From the NCBI RefSeq assembly GCF_900129365.1, contig NZ_FQVM01000014.1, positions 1 through 64,000 of the forward strand: a stretch of 64,000 bases of DNA, read 5' to 3'. The stretch is from Clostridium fallax (lineage in GTDB: Bacteria; Bacillota; Clostridia; Clostridiales; Clostridiaceae). How positions within the stretch are numbered: position 1 is the stretch's first letter; each line of letters starts with the position of its first letter. Below the pieces are notes generated by a model, which did no database searches, was not told the DNA's origin, and saw only the letters and a program-made list of their open reading frames with translations. Below are positions 18,584-27,610 of the stretch, one piece after another. The position numbers and the translations under genes are program-made.

Positions 18584-19318
18584 TTAAAATTCAATTTCAT
18601 ATCCATTAAAAACTGGACCATCTTTGCAGGTTCTTTTATTTCCACTTTTGCTTTTGCAAGTACATACAAGACATGCCCCTACTCCACAGGCCATATGTTT
18701 TTCCATAGAAACATATATATTTACCTTAGCTTTCTTACACATTTCTACTACTTTTTCCATCATAACTTCTGGTCCACAACAAAGTACTGTATCATATTTT
18801 GATGGTTCTAAAATCTCTGTTATAAATCCCTTAATTCCAACTTTTCCAGTATTACTTGTTATATTTACATTATCTACATACTCTAAAAACTCTTCTATAA
18901 GATAACTTTCATCTCTAAATCCTACATATAAATCTATTAATTCATTTCCTGCTTCTTTAAGTTTTTTTGCAAGTTGAACCATAGGAGCTATTCCAATTCC
19001 TCCAGCTACTAAGGCTATTTTCCCATATTTTTTTTCTTCAAATCCATTTCCTAAAGGTCCCATAACTTCAATTTCATCTTGAGGTTTTAAATTCATAAAA
19101 TCCTCAGTTCCTTTTCCTACTACAGCATAAAGAAAGTTTACACATCCGTCCTTTACTTCACATACTGAAATAGGTCTTCCTAAAAAAGCATTTTTAGGTT
19201 TTATCATATAAAATTGTCCAGATTTAATATCTCTATTATCTTTTATAGTAAGTTTATATATTCCATCACAAATCTTATTATTTTCCAAAACTTTTGTCTT
19301 TAAGTAAATTGGTTTCAT
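18584..19318 (-). CDS. pyrK: Dihydroorotate dehydrogenase electron transfer subunit
   Basis: 244 residues. Carries electrons from the PyrD FMN through a 2Fe-2S cluster and FAD to NAD. Seen: the FAD-binding segment FLGRPISVCEV near residue 52, the nucleotide-binding motif ALVAGGIGIAPMVQLAKKL near residue 102, and the 2Fe-2S cysteines in MACGVGACLVCTCKS and RTCKDGPVF near the end. AGGAGG-type ribosome site before the ATG. It sits between pyrF and pyrD. Confidence 0.96.
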   Translation of the reverse strand: MKPIYLKTKVLENNKICDGIYKLTIKDNRDIKSGQFYMIKPKNAFLGRPISVCEVKDGCVNFLYAVVGKGTEDFMNLKPQDEIEVMGPLGNGFEEKKYGKIALVAGGIGIAPMVQLAKKLKEAGNELIDLYVGFRDESYLIEEFLEYVDNVNITSNTGKVGIKGFITEILEPSKYDTVLCCGPEVMMEKVVEMCKKAKVNIYVSMEKHMACGVGACLVCTCKSKSGNKRTCKDGPVFNGYEIEF

Positions 19319-19331
19319 ATATATCCTCCTA

Positions 19332-20219
19332 TTATTTTATAGCTTCTACTGCTTTTTTTATTTCATCTCTCATTCTTAAAACTTCTTTTCTAGAAGCCTT
19401 TGCAAAATCCTTTTCCATATTTCTATCTTTATATGCTAATAATATTTTTCTTGAAGAATTTACAACTCCACCATTACCATTTTTAAGATATAAGGCTACA
19501 TCCTCAGCCTTCCCACCTTGAGCTCCATAACCAGGTATTAAGAAAAACATGCTTGATAAATCTTTTCTAATTTTTCTTCCTTCATCAGTATGAGTGCAAC
19601 CTATTACTCCTCCAATTGGTGAATATCCACATTCACCTAAAAATTTATCTCCTATTTCCTTTATTTTTTCTCCAGTTATTTCATAAACTCTTTTTCCATT
19701 AATTGATTCTATATATTCAATATCTTCTGCACCTTTATTAGAAGTTCTTACAAGAACAAATACTCCTTTATCACCTTTTTCTATATATGGTATATAGGGT
19801 TCTATACTATCCATTCCCATATATGGATTTAATGTTATAAAATCACATTGAAAATCTCCTTCAAAGTGAGCTTTCCCATACATTTTTGCAGTAGCTGCAA
19901 TATCTCCTCTTTTAATATCTCCAATTGTTATGCAGCCTTCATCTCTTAAATACTTTAAAGTTTTCTTATAAGCTATTAACCCTTCTATTCCTAGAGCTTC
20001 ATAATAAGCTATTTGAACTTTAAAGCAAGCTACAACGTCTTTAGTTTCATCTATTATTCTCTTATTAAATTGGAATATTACATCTTCTATATTTTTATAC
20101 TCTTCTTTTAAAAAATCTGGTATATAATCTAAGCTTGTATCTAAGCCTACACAAACTACACCTTTTTCCTCTACTGCTTTATATAATCTATCTATAATTG
20201 TAATTTTATTATCCTTCAT
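19332..20219 (-). CDS. pyrF: Orotidine 5'-phosphate decarboxylase (type 2)
   Basis: 295 residues. Decarboxylates OMP to UMP. Seen: VCVGLDTSLDYIPDFL near the N-terminus and the catalytic Lys/Asp cluster in ITIGDIKRGDIAATAKMYG near residue 95. The length near 295 and layout fit the longer type 2 (PyrF2) rather than the 230-residue E. coli form. I choose ATG 20219 because GGAGAG lies nine bases upstream; a TTG two codons earlier is too close to it. The start overlaps the last 11 bases of pyrC, suggesting coupled translation. Confidence 0.94.
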   Translation of the reverse strand: MKDNKITIIDRLYKAVEEKGVVCVGLDTSLDYIPDFLKEEYKNIEDVIFQFNKRIIDETKDVVACFKVQIAYYEALGIEGLIAYKKTLKYLRDEGCITIGDIKRGDIAATAKMYGKAHFEGDFQCDFITLNPYMGMDSIEPYIPYIEKGDKGVFVLVRTSNKGAEDIEYIESINGKRVYEITGEKIKEIGDKFLGECGYSPIGGVIGCTHTDEGRKIRKDLSSMFFLIPGYGAQGGKAEDVALYLKNGNGGVVNSSRKILLAYKDRNMEKDFAKASRKEVLRMRDEIKKAVEAIK

Positions 20220-21399
20220 ATACAATCTCTCCTTCCTTAACTGTAAGAACTACTTCTCCATAAACTTTGTATCCATCAAAAGGAGTATTTTTTCCTTTAG
20301 ATTCAAATTTACTTGAATCTATTATTACTTCCTTTTCTAAATCTAATAAAACTACATCTCCATCATAGCCTGGACATATTTTCCCTTTATTAAATCCTAA
20401 TAACTCTGCTGGTTTTTGAGACATCATTTTACTTAGCTTATTTAAAGTTATAATATTTTCTTTTACAAGCTTTGTAAAACAAATTGGAAAAGCTGTTTCT
20501 ATACCTACAAGGCCTGGAGCTCCTTTTTCCTTATCTTCTTTTGTATGAGGAGCATGATCTGTTCCTATTACATCTACATCTCCATGAGCAATTGCCTTTA
20601 TTAAAAAGTTAACATCCTCTTCTTCTCTAATTGGTGGATTTACTCTGTAATTTGATATTTTATTATTAAGAACTATATGATGTGGTGTTACTTCACAAGT
20701 AACATTAACTCCATCACATTTTCCCTCTATTATATATTTCATTGCCTCTTTAGTACTTACATGAGCCATATGAAGTTTACATCCTGTAACCTTAGCTAAA
20801 GTTATATCCCTCCATGTCATCATATTCTCTGCAAGCCTCATATCTATATCAGAAAATTCTTTACTTTCAGCATGAGATATTACAACCCAATTATTTTCCT
20901 TTGCCTTATTCATAGCTTTCATCATAACCTTAGCATCTGATACACCTTTTCCATCATCTGATATAGCTACAATCTCTTCTTTTTTAAAATCATCTAGGTG
21001 ATCTAAAGTTACTCCATCAAAATTTTTAGTTACAGAAATACATTGATTTATATCTATAAGATTTACTTCTTTTGCTCTATTTTCTACTAAGTTTAAAATT
21101 TCCTTTGTACTACAAATAGGCCTTGTATTTGCCATTAAGTTTACTGCTGTATATCCACCTCTTACTGCAGCCTTAGAACCAGACTCTATATCTTCTTTAT
21201 AGGTAAATCCTGGCTCTCTAAAATGAGCATGCATATCTATAAATGACGGCATTAAAGTTAAACCTTTAGCATCTATAACCTTACAATCCTTTGAAATTTC
21301 TCTACCTACTTCTTGAATTTTCCCATTTTTTATATAAATATCTCCATAAAAGCTATGACTATAATCAACTATATTAGCATTTTTTATTAATAAATCCAT
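20209..21399 (-). CDS. pyrC: Dihydroorotase
   Basis: 396 residues, zinc amidohydrolase closing carbamoyl aspartate to dihydroorotate. Seen: metal motif MHAHFREPGF near residue 57 (HxH plus the Arg that binds substrate), KVMMKAMNKAKENNWVVISH with a metal His, LHMAHVSTKEA, and the late Asp in VIGTDHAPHTKEDK. Length and the DMHAHFREPG form fit the class I (Bacillus-type) enzyme. ATG 21399 is chosen because GGGG lies eight bases upstream. It follows pyrI by 17 bases and overlaps pyrF by 11. Confidence 0.96.
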   Translation of the reverse strand: MDLLIKNANIVDYSHSFYGDIYIKNGKIQEVGREISKDCKVIDAKGLTLMPSFIDMHAHFREPGFTYKEDIESGSKAAVRGGYTAVNLMANTRPICSTKEILNLVENRAKEVNLIDINQCISVTKNFDGVTLDHLDDFKKEEIVAISDDGKGVSDAKVMMKAMNKAKENNWVVISHAESKEFSDIDMRLAENMMTWRDITLAKVTGCKLHMAHVSTKEAMKYIIEGKCDGVNVTCEVTPHHIVLNNKISNYRVNPPIREEEDVNFLIKAIAHGDVDVIGTDHAPHTKEDKEKGAPGLVGIETAFPICFTKLVKENIITLNKLSKMMSQKPAELLGFNKGKICPGYDGDVVLLDLEKEVIIDSSKFESKGKNTPFDGYKVYGEVVLTVKEGEIVYEG

Positions 21400-21416
21400 A
21401 CTCAAATCCCCTTTAT

Positions 21417-21845
21417 TTATTTTATTACCTTATACTCATTATCACAGTATATACATCTATATGTGCCTTTTTCTTTATTAGTTAGCTTAAATATTTTAGG
21501 AACATAATTTTCTACTGTAGTTATACATCTTGGATTATTACACTCTATAATCCCCTCTACTTTTTCAGGTAACTCTAAAGTTACCTTTTCTACAACATTC
21601 TCATTATTTAATATATTTAAAGTAACTTCCGGTGATATAAGACCTAAAATCTCTAAATCCATATCTATTATTTTACCTATTTTTATAATATCCTTTTTAC
21701 CTAATGTTTTGCTTTCTACATTCATTATTAAAGTTACTGGATACTTTGCTTCTTGAAGTTTTAGATATTTAAATACTTCATATCCTCTTCCTGCTTTTAT
21801 ATGATCTATTACTATACCATCTTTTAGCTTAGTTATTTTAATCAT
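21417..21845 (-). CDS. pyrI: Aspartate carbamoyltransferase regulatory chain
   Basis: 142 residues. Binds nucleotide effectors and zinc and holds PyrB trimers in a dodecamer. Seen: the N-terminal allosteric domain (KLKDGIVIDHIKAGRG) and the C-terminal zinc ribbon with four cysteines, CNNPRC and CIYC near residues 108 and 132. The ATG shares one base with the pyrB stop (TAATG), so translation is coupled. A separate PyrI is typical of enteric bacteria and some clostridia and is absent in Bacillus, so feedback inhibition of the enzyme is expected here. Confidence 0.96.
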   Translation of the reverse strand: MIKITKLKDGIVIDHIKAGRGYEVFKYLKLQEAKYPVTLIMNVESKTLGKKDIIKIGKIIDMDLEILGLISPEVTLNILNNENVVEKVTLELPEKVEGIIECNNPRCITTVENYVPKIFKLTNKEKGTYRCIYCDNEYKVIK

Positions 21846-22768
21846 TACATCGCCTCCAAAAGCTTAGCTATTAAAGCCATTCTTACAAACATTCCATATT
21901 TAGCTTGCTTAAAATAGCAAGCTCTAGGATCATCGTCTATCTCTTTAGATATTTCATTTACTCTTGGAAGTGGATGAAGAACTATCATATCTTTTTTTGC
22001 AAGATTCATTTTATTTTTATCTAGTATATAAATATCTCTTAATCTTATATAATCATCTTCATTAAAAAATCTTTCTTTTTGGATCCTTGTCATATAAAGT
22101 ATATCTAGTTTACCAATAACCTCTTCTAAAGTTTCTACTTCTTCAAATTCTATATTGTTTTTTATTAAAACTTCTTCTTTTATATAATTAGGTATACTTA
22201 ATTCTTTTGGGGAAATTAATATAAATTTATTATTTTTATATCTTGACATAGCTTTTACAAGAGAATGTACTGTTCTTCCAAACATTAAGTCACCACAAAA
22301 ACCTATGGTTAAATTTTGGAGAGAACCTTTTAAAGATTTTATTGTTAAAAGATCTGTTAAGGTTTGAGTTGGATGCTGATGACCTCCGTCACCGGCATTA
22401 ATAACTGGTACATCTGAATACATAGATGCTACCTTTGCTGCACCTTCTTTAGGATGCCTAATAGCTATTATATCAGAGTATGCAGAAACTATTTTTATTG
22501 TATCTCCTAAGGACTCTCCCTTAGATACAGAAGATGAATTTGGTTCTGAAAAGCCTAAGACCTTTCCTCCAAGTCTCATCATAGCAGCTTTAAAGCTTAA
22601 TCTTGTTCTTGTACTTGGCTCATAGAATAGAGTAGCTAATATCTTTCCATCACAGATATTAGAATATTTTTTAGGATTAGCTATTATTTGATGTGCTAAA
22701 TTAAAGATTTCTTCTAATTCTTCTACTTTTAAATCCATTGGGTCAATTAAATTTTTTACTTTTAACAT
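21845..22768 (-). CDS. pyrB: Aspartate carbamoyltransferase catalytic chain
   Basis: 307 residues. Joins carbamoyl phosphate and aspartate. Seen: the carbamoyl phosphate loop FYEPSTRTRLSF near residue 48, the HPTQTLTDL segment near residue 132, and the C-terminal LHPLPRVNEI. ATG 22768 is chosen because AAGGAG is eight bases upstream; an in-frame GTG three codons earlier touches the ribosome site. First gene of the operon pyrB-I-C-F-K-D-E, which lacks carA, carB and pyrR; these must lie elsewhere. A PyrR-type attenuator precedes it. Confidence 0.97.
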   Translation of the reverse strand: MLKVKNLIDPMDLKVEELEEIFNLAHQIIANPKKYSNICDGKILATLFYEPSTRTRLSFKAAMMRLGGKVLGFSEPNSSSVSKGESLGDTIKIVSAYSDIIAIRHPKEGAAKVASMYSDVPVINAGDGGHQHPTQTLTDLLTIKSLKGSLQNLTIGFCGDLMFGRTVHSLVKAMSRYKNNKFILISPKELSIPNYIKEEVLIKNNIEFEEVETLEEVIGKLDILYMTRIQKERFFNEDDYIRLRDIYILDKNKMNLAKKDMIVLHPLPRVNEISKEIDDDPRACYFKQAKYGMFVRMALIAKLLEAM

Positions 22769-22831
22769 TATTATCACTCCTTTTTAACATCTCTGTGTTA
22801 AATTTAAAGAAGGTAGGTTATATTAGGCTAT

Positions 22832-22861
22832 AAAAAAATGCCTTCCTTTAAGGAAGGCATA
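22832..22861 (-). terminator. Attenuator terminator in the pyr leader
   Basis: ATGCCTTCCTT / AAGGAAGGCAT perfect stem (22839-22860) with seven U residues after it. About 60 bases before pyrB. The sequence AAGGAAG at 22896-22902 can pair with the 5' arm (CUUCCUU) and form the competing antiterminator. Confidence 0.95.
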
Positions 22862-22895
22862 GTATAATCTCTATTATTAACATAGCATTATATAA

Positions 22896-22930
22896 CTTCC
22901 TTATTGATCTCTCTGGATCAAATTAAAGGT
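22896..22930 (-). promoter_or_regulatory. PyrR-binding-loop-type anti-antiterminator
   Basis: The minus-strand RNA reads UUGAUC-CAGAGA-GAUCAA (22904-22921), a hairpin whose UCCAGAGAG core matches the known PyrR binding loop, followed by AAUAAGGAAG. Known: PyrR with UMP stabilises this hairpin, freeing the terminator and stopping transcription. The site lies between promoter and attenuator, as in Bacillus. No pyrR gene is in the window. Confidence 0.9.
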
Positions 22931-22946
22931 TTTTTAAACTACAGAT

Positions 22947-22975
22947 ATACTACCATTTTTTTCAGTTATTGTCAA
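22947..22975 (-). promoter_or_regulatory. Promoter of the pyr operon
   Basis: TTGACA (22970-22975), a 17-base spacer and TAGTAT (22947-22952) on the minus strand. It lies directly before the PyrR-type loop, with a transcript start near 22940. Confidence 0.88.
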
Positions 22976-22982
22976 TAGGTTA

Positions 22983-23762
22983 TTAATTCCATTGATTCAT
23001 AACAAAATCCCACATCATTTTACCACATTTTGCAAGAGTTACTGTACCATATACACTATTAGGTACTCCTTCTGACATAACCGTAAATGTGAAATTTCCT
23101 TTAGATAAATGAATAAGTTCTGTATCATTTTCAACGCCATGCTTATCACCAGATTTACTTGATATACTGTACTTAGATTCTTCTGGTATATATAAACCTA
23201 ATTTGTTTTTTATTTGCTGTCTTGTTAATATATCAATAAGCATTGTACTGTTTTTTCTATCTAAATACGTTGCATTATACAAGTGTTTCCATATCATACA
23301 TAAGTCATAAGCTGTAGTTATATTTTCTATTTCTACTTCTGGATTTCTTTCGTCTCTGGTCTTTCTATTTAAGTTAGTATTTTTAAGTCCTAATTTTTTT
23401 ATTGTTTCATTTATTTTTTCTATTCCTAAGATCTCAATTATTTTGTTAGCAGCGGTATTATCACTTTGAATAAGCATTGCTACTAAAAGTTCAAAAACTG
23501 TATAATCTCTTTCTCCGAATTCATGGATAATTCCAGTTCCATATACTTTATCTTTAGTCTCAATCTTTATTTTATCTAGAAAATTTATGTTTCCTAATTC
23601 CTCTTCTTTAATTAAAGCAACTGCTATTGGTAATTTCATACACCCAGCTGCTGTCATCGGTTCATGTTCATTATACCCATAAACATAACCTCCATCTAAA
23701 TCCTCGAAGAAAAAGCTATATTTTCCATTTCTTGTTTCAATATATTTTTTTATCTCTTTCAT
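22983..23762 (-). CDS. Class A beta-lactamase-fold protein lacking the usual catalytic serine
   Basis: 259 residues with no signal peptide, so probably cytoplasmic. Seen: the SxxK position reads Gly40-Cys41-Met42-Lys43 (in AAGCMKLPIAV) where relatives have Ser-x-x-Lys; the SDN motif is intact (Ser100-Asp101-Asn102), and a KSG triad element lies near residue 205 (SSKSGDKHG). Fold-typical segments LDKIKIETKD and LLVAMLIQSDNTAANKII are present. The codon is GGG, so loss of the nucleophile is direct in the sequence. It may be an inactive binder, or the neighbouring Cys41 may act. It sits just downstream of the pfk gene and beside the pyr promoter. AGGG-type ribosome site before the ATG. Confidence 0.85.
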   Translation of the reverse strand: MKEIKKYIETRNGKYSFFFEDLDGGYVYGYNEHEPMTAAGCMKLPIAVALIKEEELGNINFLDKIKIETKDKVYGTGIIHEFGERDYTVFELLVAMLIQSDNTAANKIIEILGIEKINETIKKLGLKNTNLNRKTRDERNPEVEIENITTAYDLCMIWKHLYNATYLDRKNSTMLIDILTRQQIKNKLGLYIPEESKYSISSKSGDKHGVENDTELIHLSKGNFTFTVMSEGVPNSVYGTVTLAKCGKMMWDFVMNQWN

Positions 23763-23919
23763 AATACCCTCCAGCTTTCTTTGTTATAATGCACAATTGA
23801 ATTATAGCATATTGTCAGAAAATTTTGAAGTATTTATAGTTAAAACGTTAACATTTTAATTTTTTTAGATATTTTTCACATAATAACAAAGATTCTTCAA
23901 TTTATTATGGCTTATTATA

Positions 23920-25017
23920 TTAATCTCCAAAGGAAATCCCTATTTTTTTTGCTATTTTAACAAATTCTCCATTAGGATTAACATACTTATTATGGCCTAT
24001 TACTTCTTCTAAACTTACATAGGATATATCGCTTCCCTTTAAGCAAACCATATTACCAAACTTACCTTCATTAATTAATTCAACTGCTTTAACTCCATAC
24101 CTGGTTGATAAAATTCTATCATAGGTTGATGCATTTCCACCTCTTTGTATATGACCTAATACTGTACTTCTTATCTCATGGTTCTTAACTAATTTTTCTA
24201 ATTCTACTGCTAATTTATTAGCTACTCCTCCATATCTTATAGGATCTGGACTATCTTCTACTATTTTATATACAGTAGCTGAACCATCTTTAGGTTTTGC
24301 TCCCTCTGCCACTACAATAATTGAAAATAATTTTCCTTCTGCTTCTCTTTCTTTTACTTTTTCTATTATTTTATTAATATCATAAGGAATCTCAGGTATT
24401 AATATAACATCTGCAGATCCTGCAATTCCTGATTCTAAAGCAATCCAACCAGCATCTCTTCCCATAACCTCTAGAAGCATTATTCTATGATGAGATTCTG
24501 CTGTAGTGTGAAGTCTATCTAAAGCTTCTGTAGCTACTCCAATGGCTGTATTAAAACCAAAGGTTACATCTGTTGCTGCTAAGTCATTATCAATAGTTTT
24601 AGGTACACCTATTATATTAACTCCCTTTCTTGCAAAATCTCTTGCAGAAGTTAAAGTACCATCTCCACCTATAACAATTAAAGCATCTATTCCTTCCTTT
24701 TTTAAATTTTCTACTGCTACATCTGAAACGTCTTTTTTAACCATTTTGCCATTTTCTTCAACAAGATAATCAAATAGATTATCTTTATTTGAACTATAAA
24801 GAATAGTTCCTCCCTTATGAAGAATACCTGAAACTGTTTCCAATGTTAGAGGAATTAAGTCATTATTGTATAACCCTTTATATCCAAATTTATAACCATA
24901 TACTTCATACCCATACTGCAATATTGCTGTTCTAGTAACTGCTCTAATAACTGCATTTAATCCTGGACAGTCTCCACCTCCAGTGAGTATTGCTATTTTT
25001 TTAATTTCTTTTCTCAT
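23920..25017 (-). CDS. 6-phosphofructokinase
   Basis: 365 residues. Phosphorylates fructose 6-phosphate in glycolysis. Seen: GGGDCPGLNAVIRA at the N-terminus, GGDGT near residue 105 (Gly after the Asp, the state linked to ATP use), PKTIDND near residue 130 (Lys at the position that is Gly in typical ATP enzymes), and the sugar-phosphate segment MGRDAGWIALESG. This Gly/Lys mix is typical of the longer group III type PFKs rather than of the 320-residue PfkA. ATP use is likely; pyrophosphate use cannot be excluded. A strong GAGGAGG precedes the ATG. Confidence 0.93.
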   Translation of the reverse strand: MRKEIKKIAILTGGGDCPGLNAVIRAVTRTAILQYGYEVYGYKFGYKGLYNNDLIPLTLETVSGILHKGGTILYSSNKDNLFDYLVEENGKMVKKDVSDVAVENLKKEGIDALIVIGGDGTLTSARDFARKGVNIIGVPKTIDNDLAATDVTFGFNTAIGVATEALDRLHTTAESHHRIMLLEVMGRDAGWIALESGIAGSADVILIPEIPYDINKIIEKVKEREAEGKLFSIIVVAEGAKPKDGSATVYKIVEDSPDPIRYGGVANKLAVELEKLVKNHEIRSTVLGHIQRGGNASTYDRILSTRYGVKAVELINEGKFGNMVCLKGSDISYVSLEEVIGHNKYVNPNGEFVKIAKKIGISFGD

Positions 25018-25199
25018 AAATCTTTCCTCCTCTACCCAATAACTACAAGCTCTTTACACCAAATTAAAATTTTTCCTATTTTATTTTATGATATCATAAT
25101 AATTTTTCATTTCAAAGTTATTTTTTTAATATTTTAAATTTTGTGTTATTTTATAATTTTCTATCATTTTCTTCTTATATTATTTTATATTTATATAAA

Positions 25200-25236
25200 T
25201 AAAAGCTAAGAACTTATTTTTAAATCCTTAGCTTAA
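25200..25236 (-). terminator. Terminator after the broken phosphatase gene
   Basis: AAGCTAAG (25203-25210 as its complement) pairs with CTTAGCTT (25227-25234), with a tail TTATTT on the minus strand. The rest of the 250-base gap up to pfk is AT-rich, with nothing else I can see. Confidence 0.65.
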
Positions 25237-25270
25237 TTAATAATTTTAAAATTAAAATATACTATAAATA

Positions 25271-26190
25271 TTAATATAAATATAAATAGACATTTTTAAG
25301 ATTCTCTATGTCATCATCCCCTAATCCAAATTCCTTTTCAAAATATCTTTCATAGTTCCCATAATTATCTTTTATAGATTTTAAGGATATTTCTATATAT
25401 TCTCTTTTTATTTCTAAAATATCTCTTAACATATTTAAAGAATCCTTACTTTTAAAAAAATCACTATACACATTTATAATTTGGTTCTCATTTTCTTTTA
25501 TATGAAGATTACTCTTTAAATAGTCTTCTGTAACCGTTTCTTCATCTACACCTAATGCTAATAAAATTAAAGCTGATCCAATCCCAGTTCTATCTTTTCC
25601 TGATATACAGTGTTATAATATTGCAGTATCCTTAGGATTTTTAAATAATTTCATAAGTTCTTTAAAATCCTTATTATTTATAGGCATTATTTTATATACA
25701 TCTAAATTAGTCATAGCTGATATATTGATATTTTTTATATCATTTAACTTAAAATCTTGAAATCTCTCCTTTTCTTCTTTTGATCTATAATCTAAAATAT
25801 ATTTTATTCCCAAGGTTTTAAAATACTTTAAATCATCATCTTTTAATTTAGAAAGATCTTCAGAACGGTAAAATAATCCCCATTTTACTTTTCTTCCATC
25901 CCTTGTTTTATATCTTCCTAAATTCCTAAAGTTATGGAATTTTTTTAAAGGAACTATTCTTTCTGCTATCATTAGTTTTTCTCCTTCATATTTTATTATA
26001 TAAAAAGTTCTATTGTTAGGAGATGGATCTTTGAAAATTATAGAATTTTCTCCATTTATTTTTTTAAGAAAATCTTATCTCCATCTATTTTATTAAAGTA
26101 GTAAATCTCTCCATCACTTAAATTTTTACTTAATGTTATTTTAATATTTTCATCTTTATTTTTCACTAAACTTCCATCTAAATTACTCAC
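25271..26190 (-). pseudogene. Tyrosine-protein phosphatase (Y_phosphatase3 type), broken by a nonsense codon and a frameshift
   Basis: Three fragments rejoin into one protein of about 305 codons. The N-terminal part (from GTG 26190) encodes a small beta-rich region. A one-base loss in an A7 run (26059-26065 on this strand) shifts the frame, and the next fragment continues with GENSIIFKDPSPNNR and FRNLGRYKTRDGRKVKWG. An in-frame TAA at 25613-25615 then falls directly before HCISGKDRTG, the catalytic CxxGKDRTG loop. The last fragment ends NLKNVYLYLY. The family-typical LGGY reads LGRY, which also suggests relaxed selection. Known: relatives are dephosphorylating enzymes of phosphotyrosine or phosphoinositides. 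A terminator remains downstream. Confidence 0.88.
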
Positions 26191-26417
26191 TTTGTATCCC
26201 TTTTTATCTTTTCAATATAAATTTAAATCTATAATTTATATTCTAACTTAAGTAAAAAATATAAAAAGTGATTTTGCCTAATGCTAACGCTAAATTAACA
26301 AAATTTATAATATCATAATAATACTTTTTAAAGTATTATTCTTTTACTTTAAAAATATTTATTGAAAAATTCCTTTTAAGTTTTAAATAAAAATTTTCTT
26401 TGTCTTATATTCAAAAT
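26191..26417. other. Intergenic region without recognised gene
   Basis: AT-rich, with stops in all frames near the 5' end of the phosphatase pseudogene. No reading frame extends that gene upstream. A promoter for it may once have lain here; I see no clear one. Confidence 0.35.
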
Positions 26418-26466
26418 AAAATAAATCTCCTAAAGTAAAAAATATTACTTTAGGAGATTTATTTTA
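26418..26466. terminator. Strong palindromic terminator after uppP
   Basis: AAATAAATCTCCTAAAGTAA pairs perfectly with TTACTTTAGGAGATTTATTT across a 7-base loop. U-rich tails lie on both strands. It lies about 75 bases past the uppP stop on the minus strand. Confidence 0.82.
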
Positions 26467-26539
26467 TATAAGTATTACTTGATTTAAATTAATATTAAAT
26501 ATGTTTTTTACAAAAATCAGCTTATAAAGCCTTAATATA

Positions 26540-27442
26540 TTAGCTAATTACCCCAATTAATATTAAAAGAGCTAGTATTATACCAGCAACTATTCTATAT
26601 AATGCAAAAATTCTCATAGGTTTCTTCTTCAAGTAACTTATGAATCCATCAATTACTAATATTGATACAATAAAAGCAACAATAAATCCTACGATTAAAG
26701 ATACCCATTCAGTTGATGTCATAGTTGCAAAACCTTTATATTTATAAATTTTTAATCCAGATGCTCCAAACATAACTGGAATAGCTAAAAAGAATGAGTA
26801 TTCAGCAGCAGCTGTAGTTGAAATACCTGCAATCCATCCGCCCATTATTGTTGATGCACTTCTTGACATTCCTGGCCATAAAGAAAGACATTGGAAAATA
26901 CCTACCTTTAATGCTTGTCCATACGATATATCATCAACAGTTTTTGTTGTTTTGCTTCTTTTAGCTCTAGATCTAAAATTATTTTCAACTATTAACAATA
27001 ATATACCACCAACTATAAATCCTATAGCTACAGTCTTTGTACTAAATAAATATTTATCTATTAAATCATCTAATGAAAGACCTAAAATTGCAGCTGGAAT
27101 ACATCCAATTATTATTGCTAAACTAAGTTTTACACCTTTTTTATCTTTACTACTTAATGAATAATTTTTCCCTTTAATTAATCTTGCTATAGGACTTACA
27201 ATCCATTTACAGAAAGAACATAAAAGGCCCCATAATTTGTTCCAATATAAAACAATTACTGCAAGAATTGCACCTAATTGTATTACTACTTCAAACATGT
27301 TAGTAAATTCTGTTCCATGGAACCCTATTAAGTCTCCAACTAAAATCATATGGCCTGTAGAAGAAACTGGTACAAATTCTGTTAAACCTTCTACTATGGC
27401 TATAACTATAGCTTTTAATATAAATATAAAATTTAAACCCAT
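26540..27442 (-). CDS. uppP: Undecaprenyl-diphosphatase
   Basis: 300 residues, polytopic membrane protein. Removes a phosphate from undecaprenyl pyrophosphate so the wall lipid carrier can be reused; some UppP confer bacitracin tolerance. Seen: the signature EGLTEFVPVSSTGHMILVGD (residues about 18-37) and the second conserved loop SRSASTIMGGWIAGIS near residue 192, which together form the active site. The insertion KGKNYSLSSKDKKGVK near residue 92 is a cytoplasmic loop. The ribosome site GAAAGAGAG is weak. A single-gene unit. Confidence 0.96.
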   Translation of the reverse strand: MGLNFIFILKAIVIAIVEGLTEFVPVSSTGHMILVGDLIGFHGTEFTNMFEVVIQLGAILAVIVLYWNKLWGLLCSFCKWIVSPIARLIKGKNYSLSSKDKKGVKLSLAIIIGCIPAAILGLSLDDLIDKYLFSTKTVAIGFIVGGILLLIVENNFRSRAKRSKTTKTVDDISYGQALKVGIFQCLSLWPGMSRSASTIMGGWIAGISTTAAAEYSFFLAIPVMFGASGLKIYKYKGFATMTSTEWVSLIVGFIVAFIVSILVIDGFISYLKKKPMRIFALYRIVAGIILALLILIGVIS

Positions 27443-27610
27443 ATTTTCACTCTCTTTCTATTATAATCACACACCATTTAATTATAATTTTGATTTTTCA
27501 AATTGTCTATTATAAAATACTTAAATTAAAATAAATTATTTCTTAATATATAAGCTATAATACCAATAATAATAGAATTTAAGGTAGAAAAATAGTTTAT
27601 ATTGATTTTA

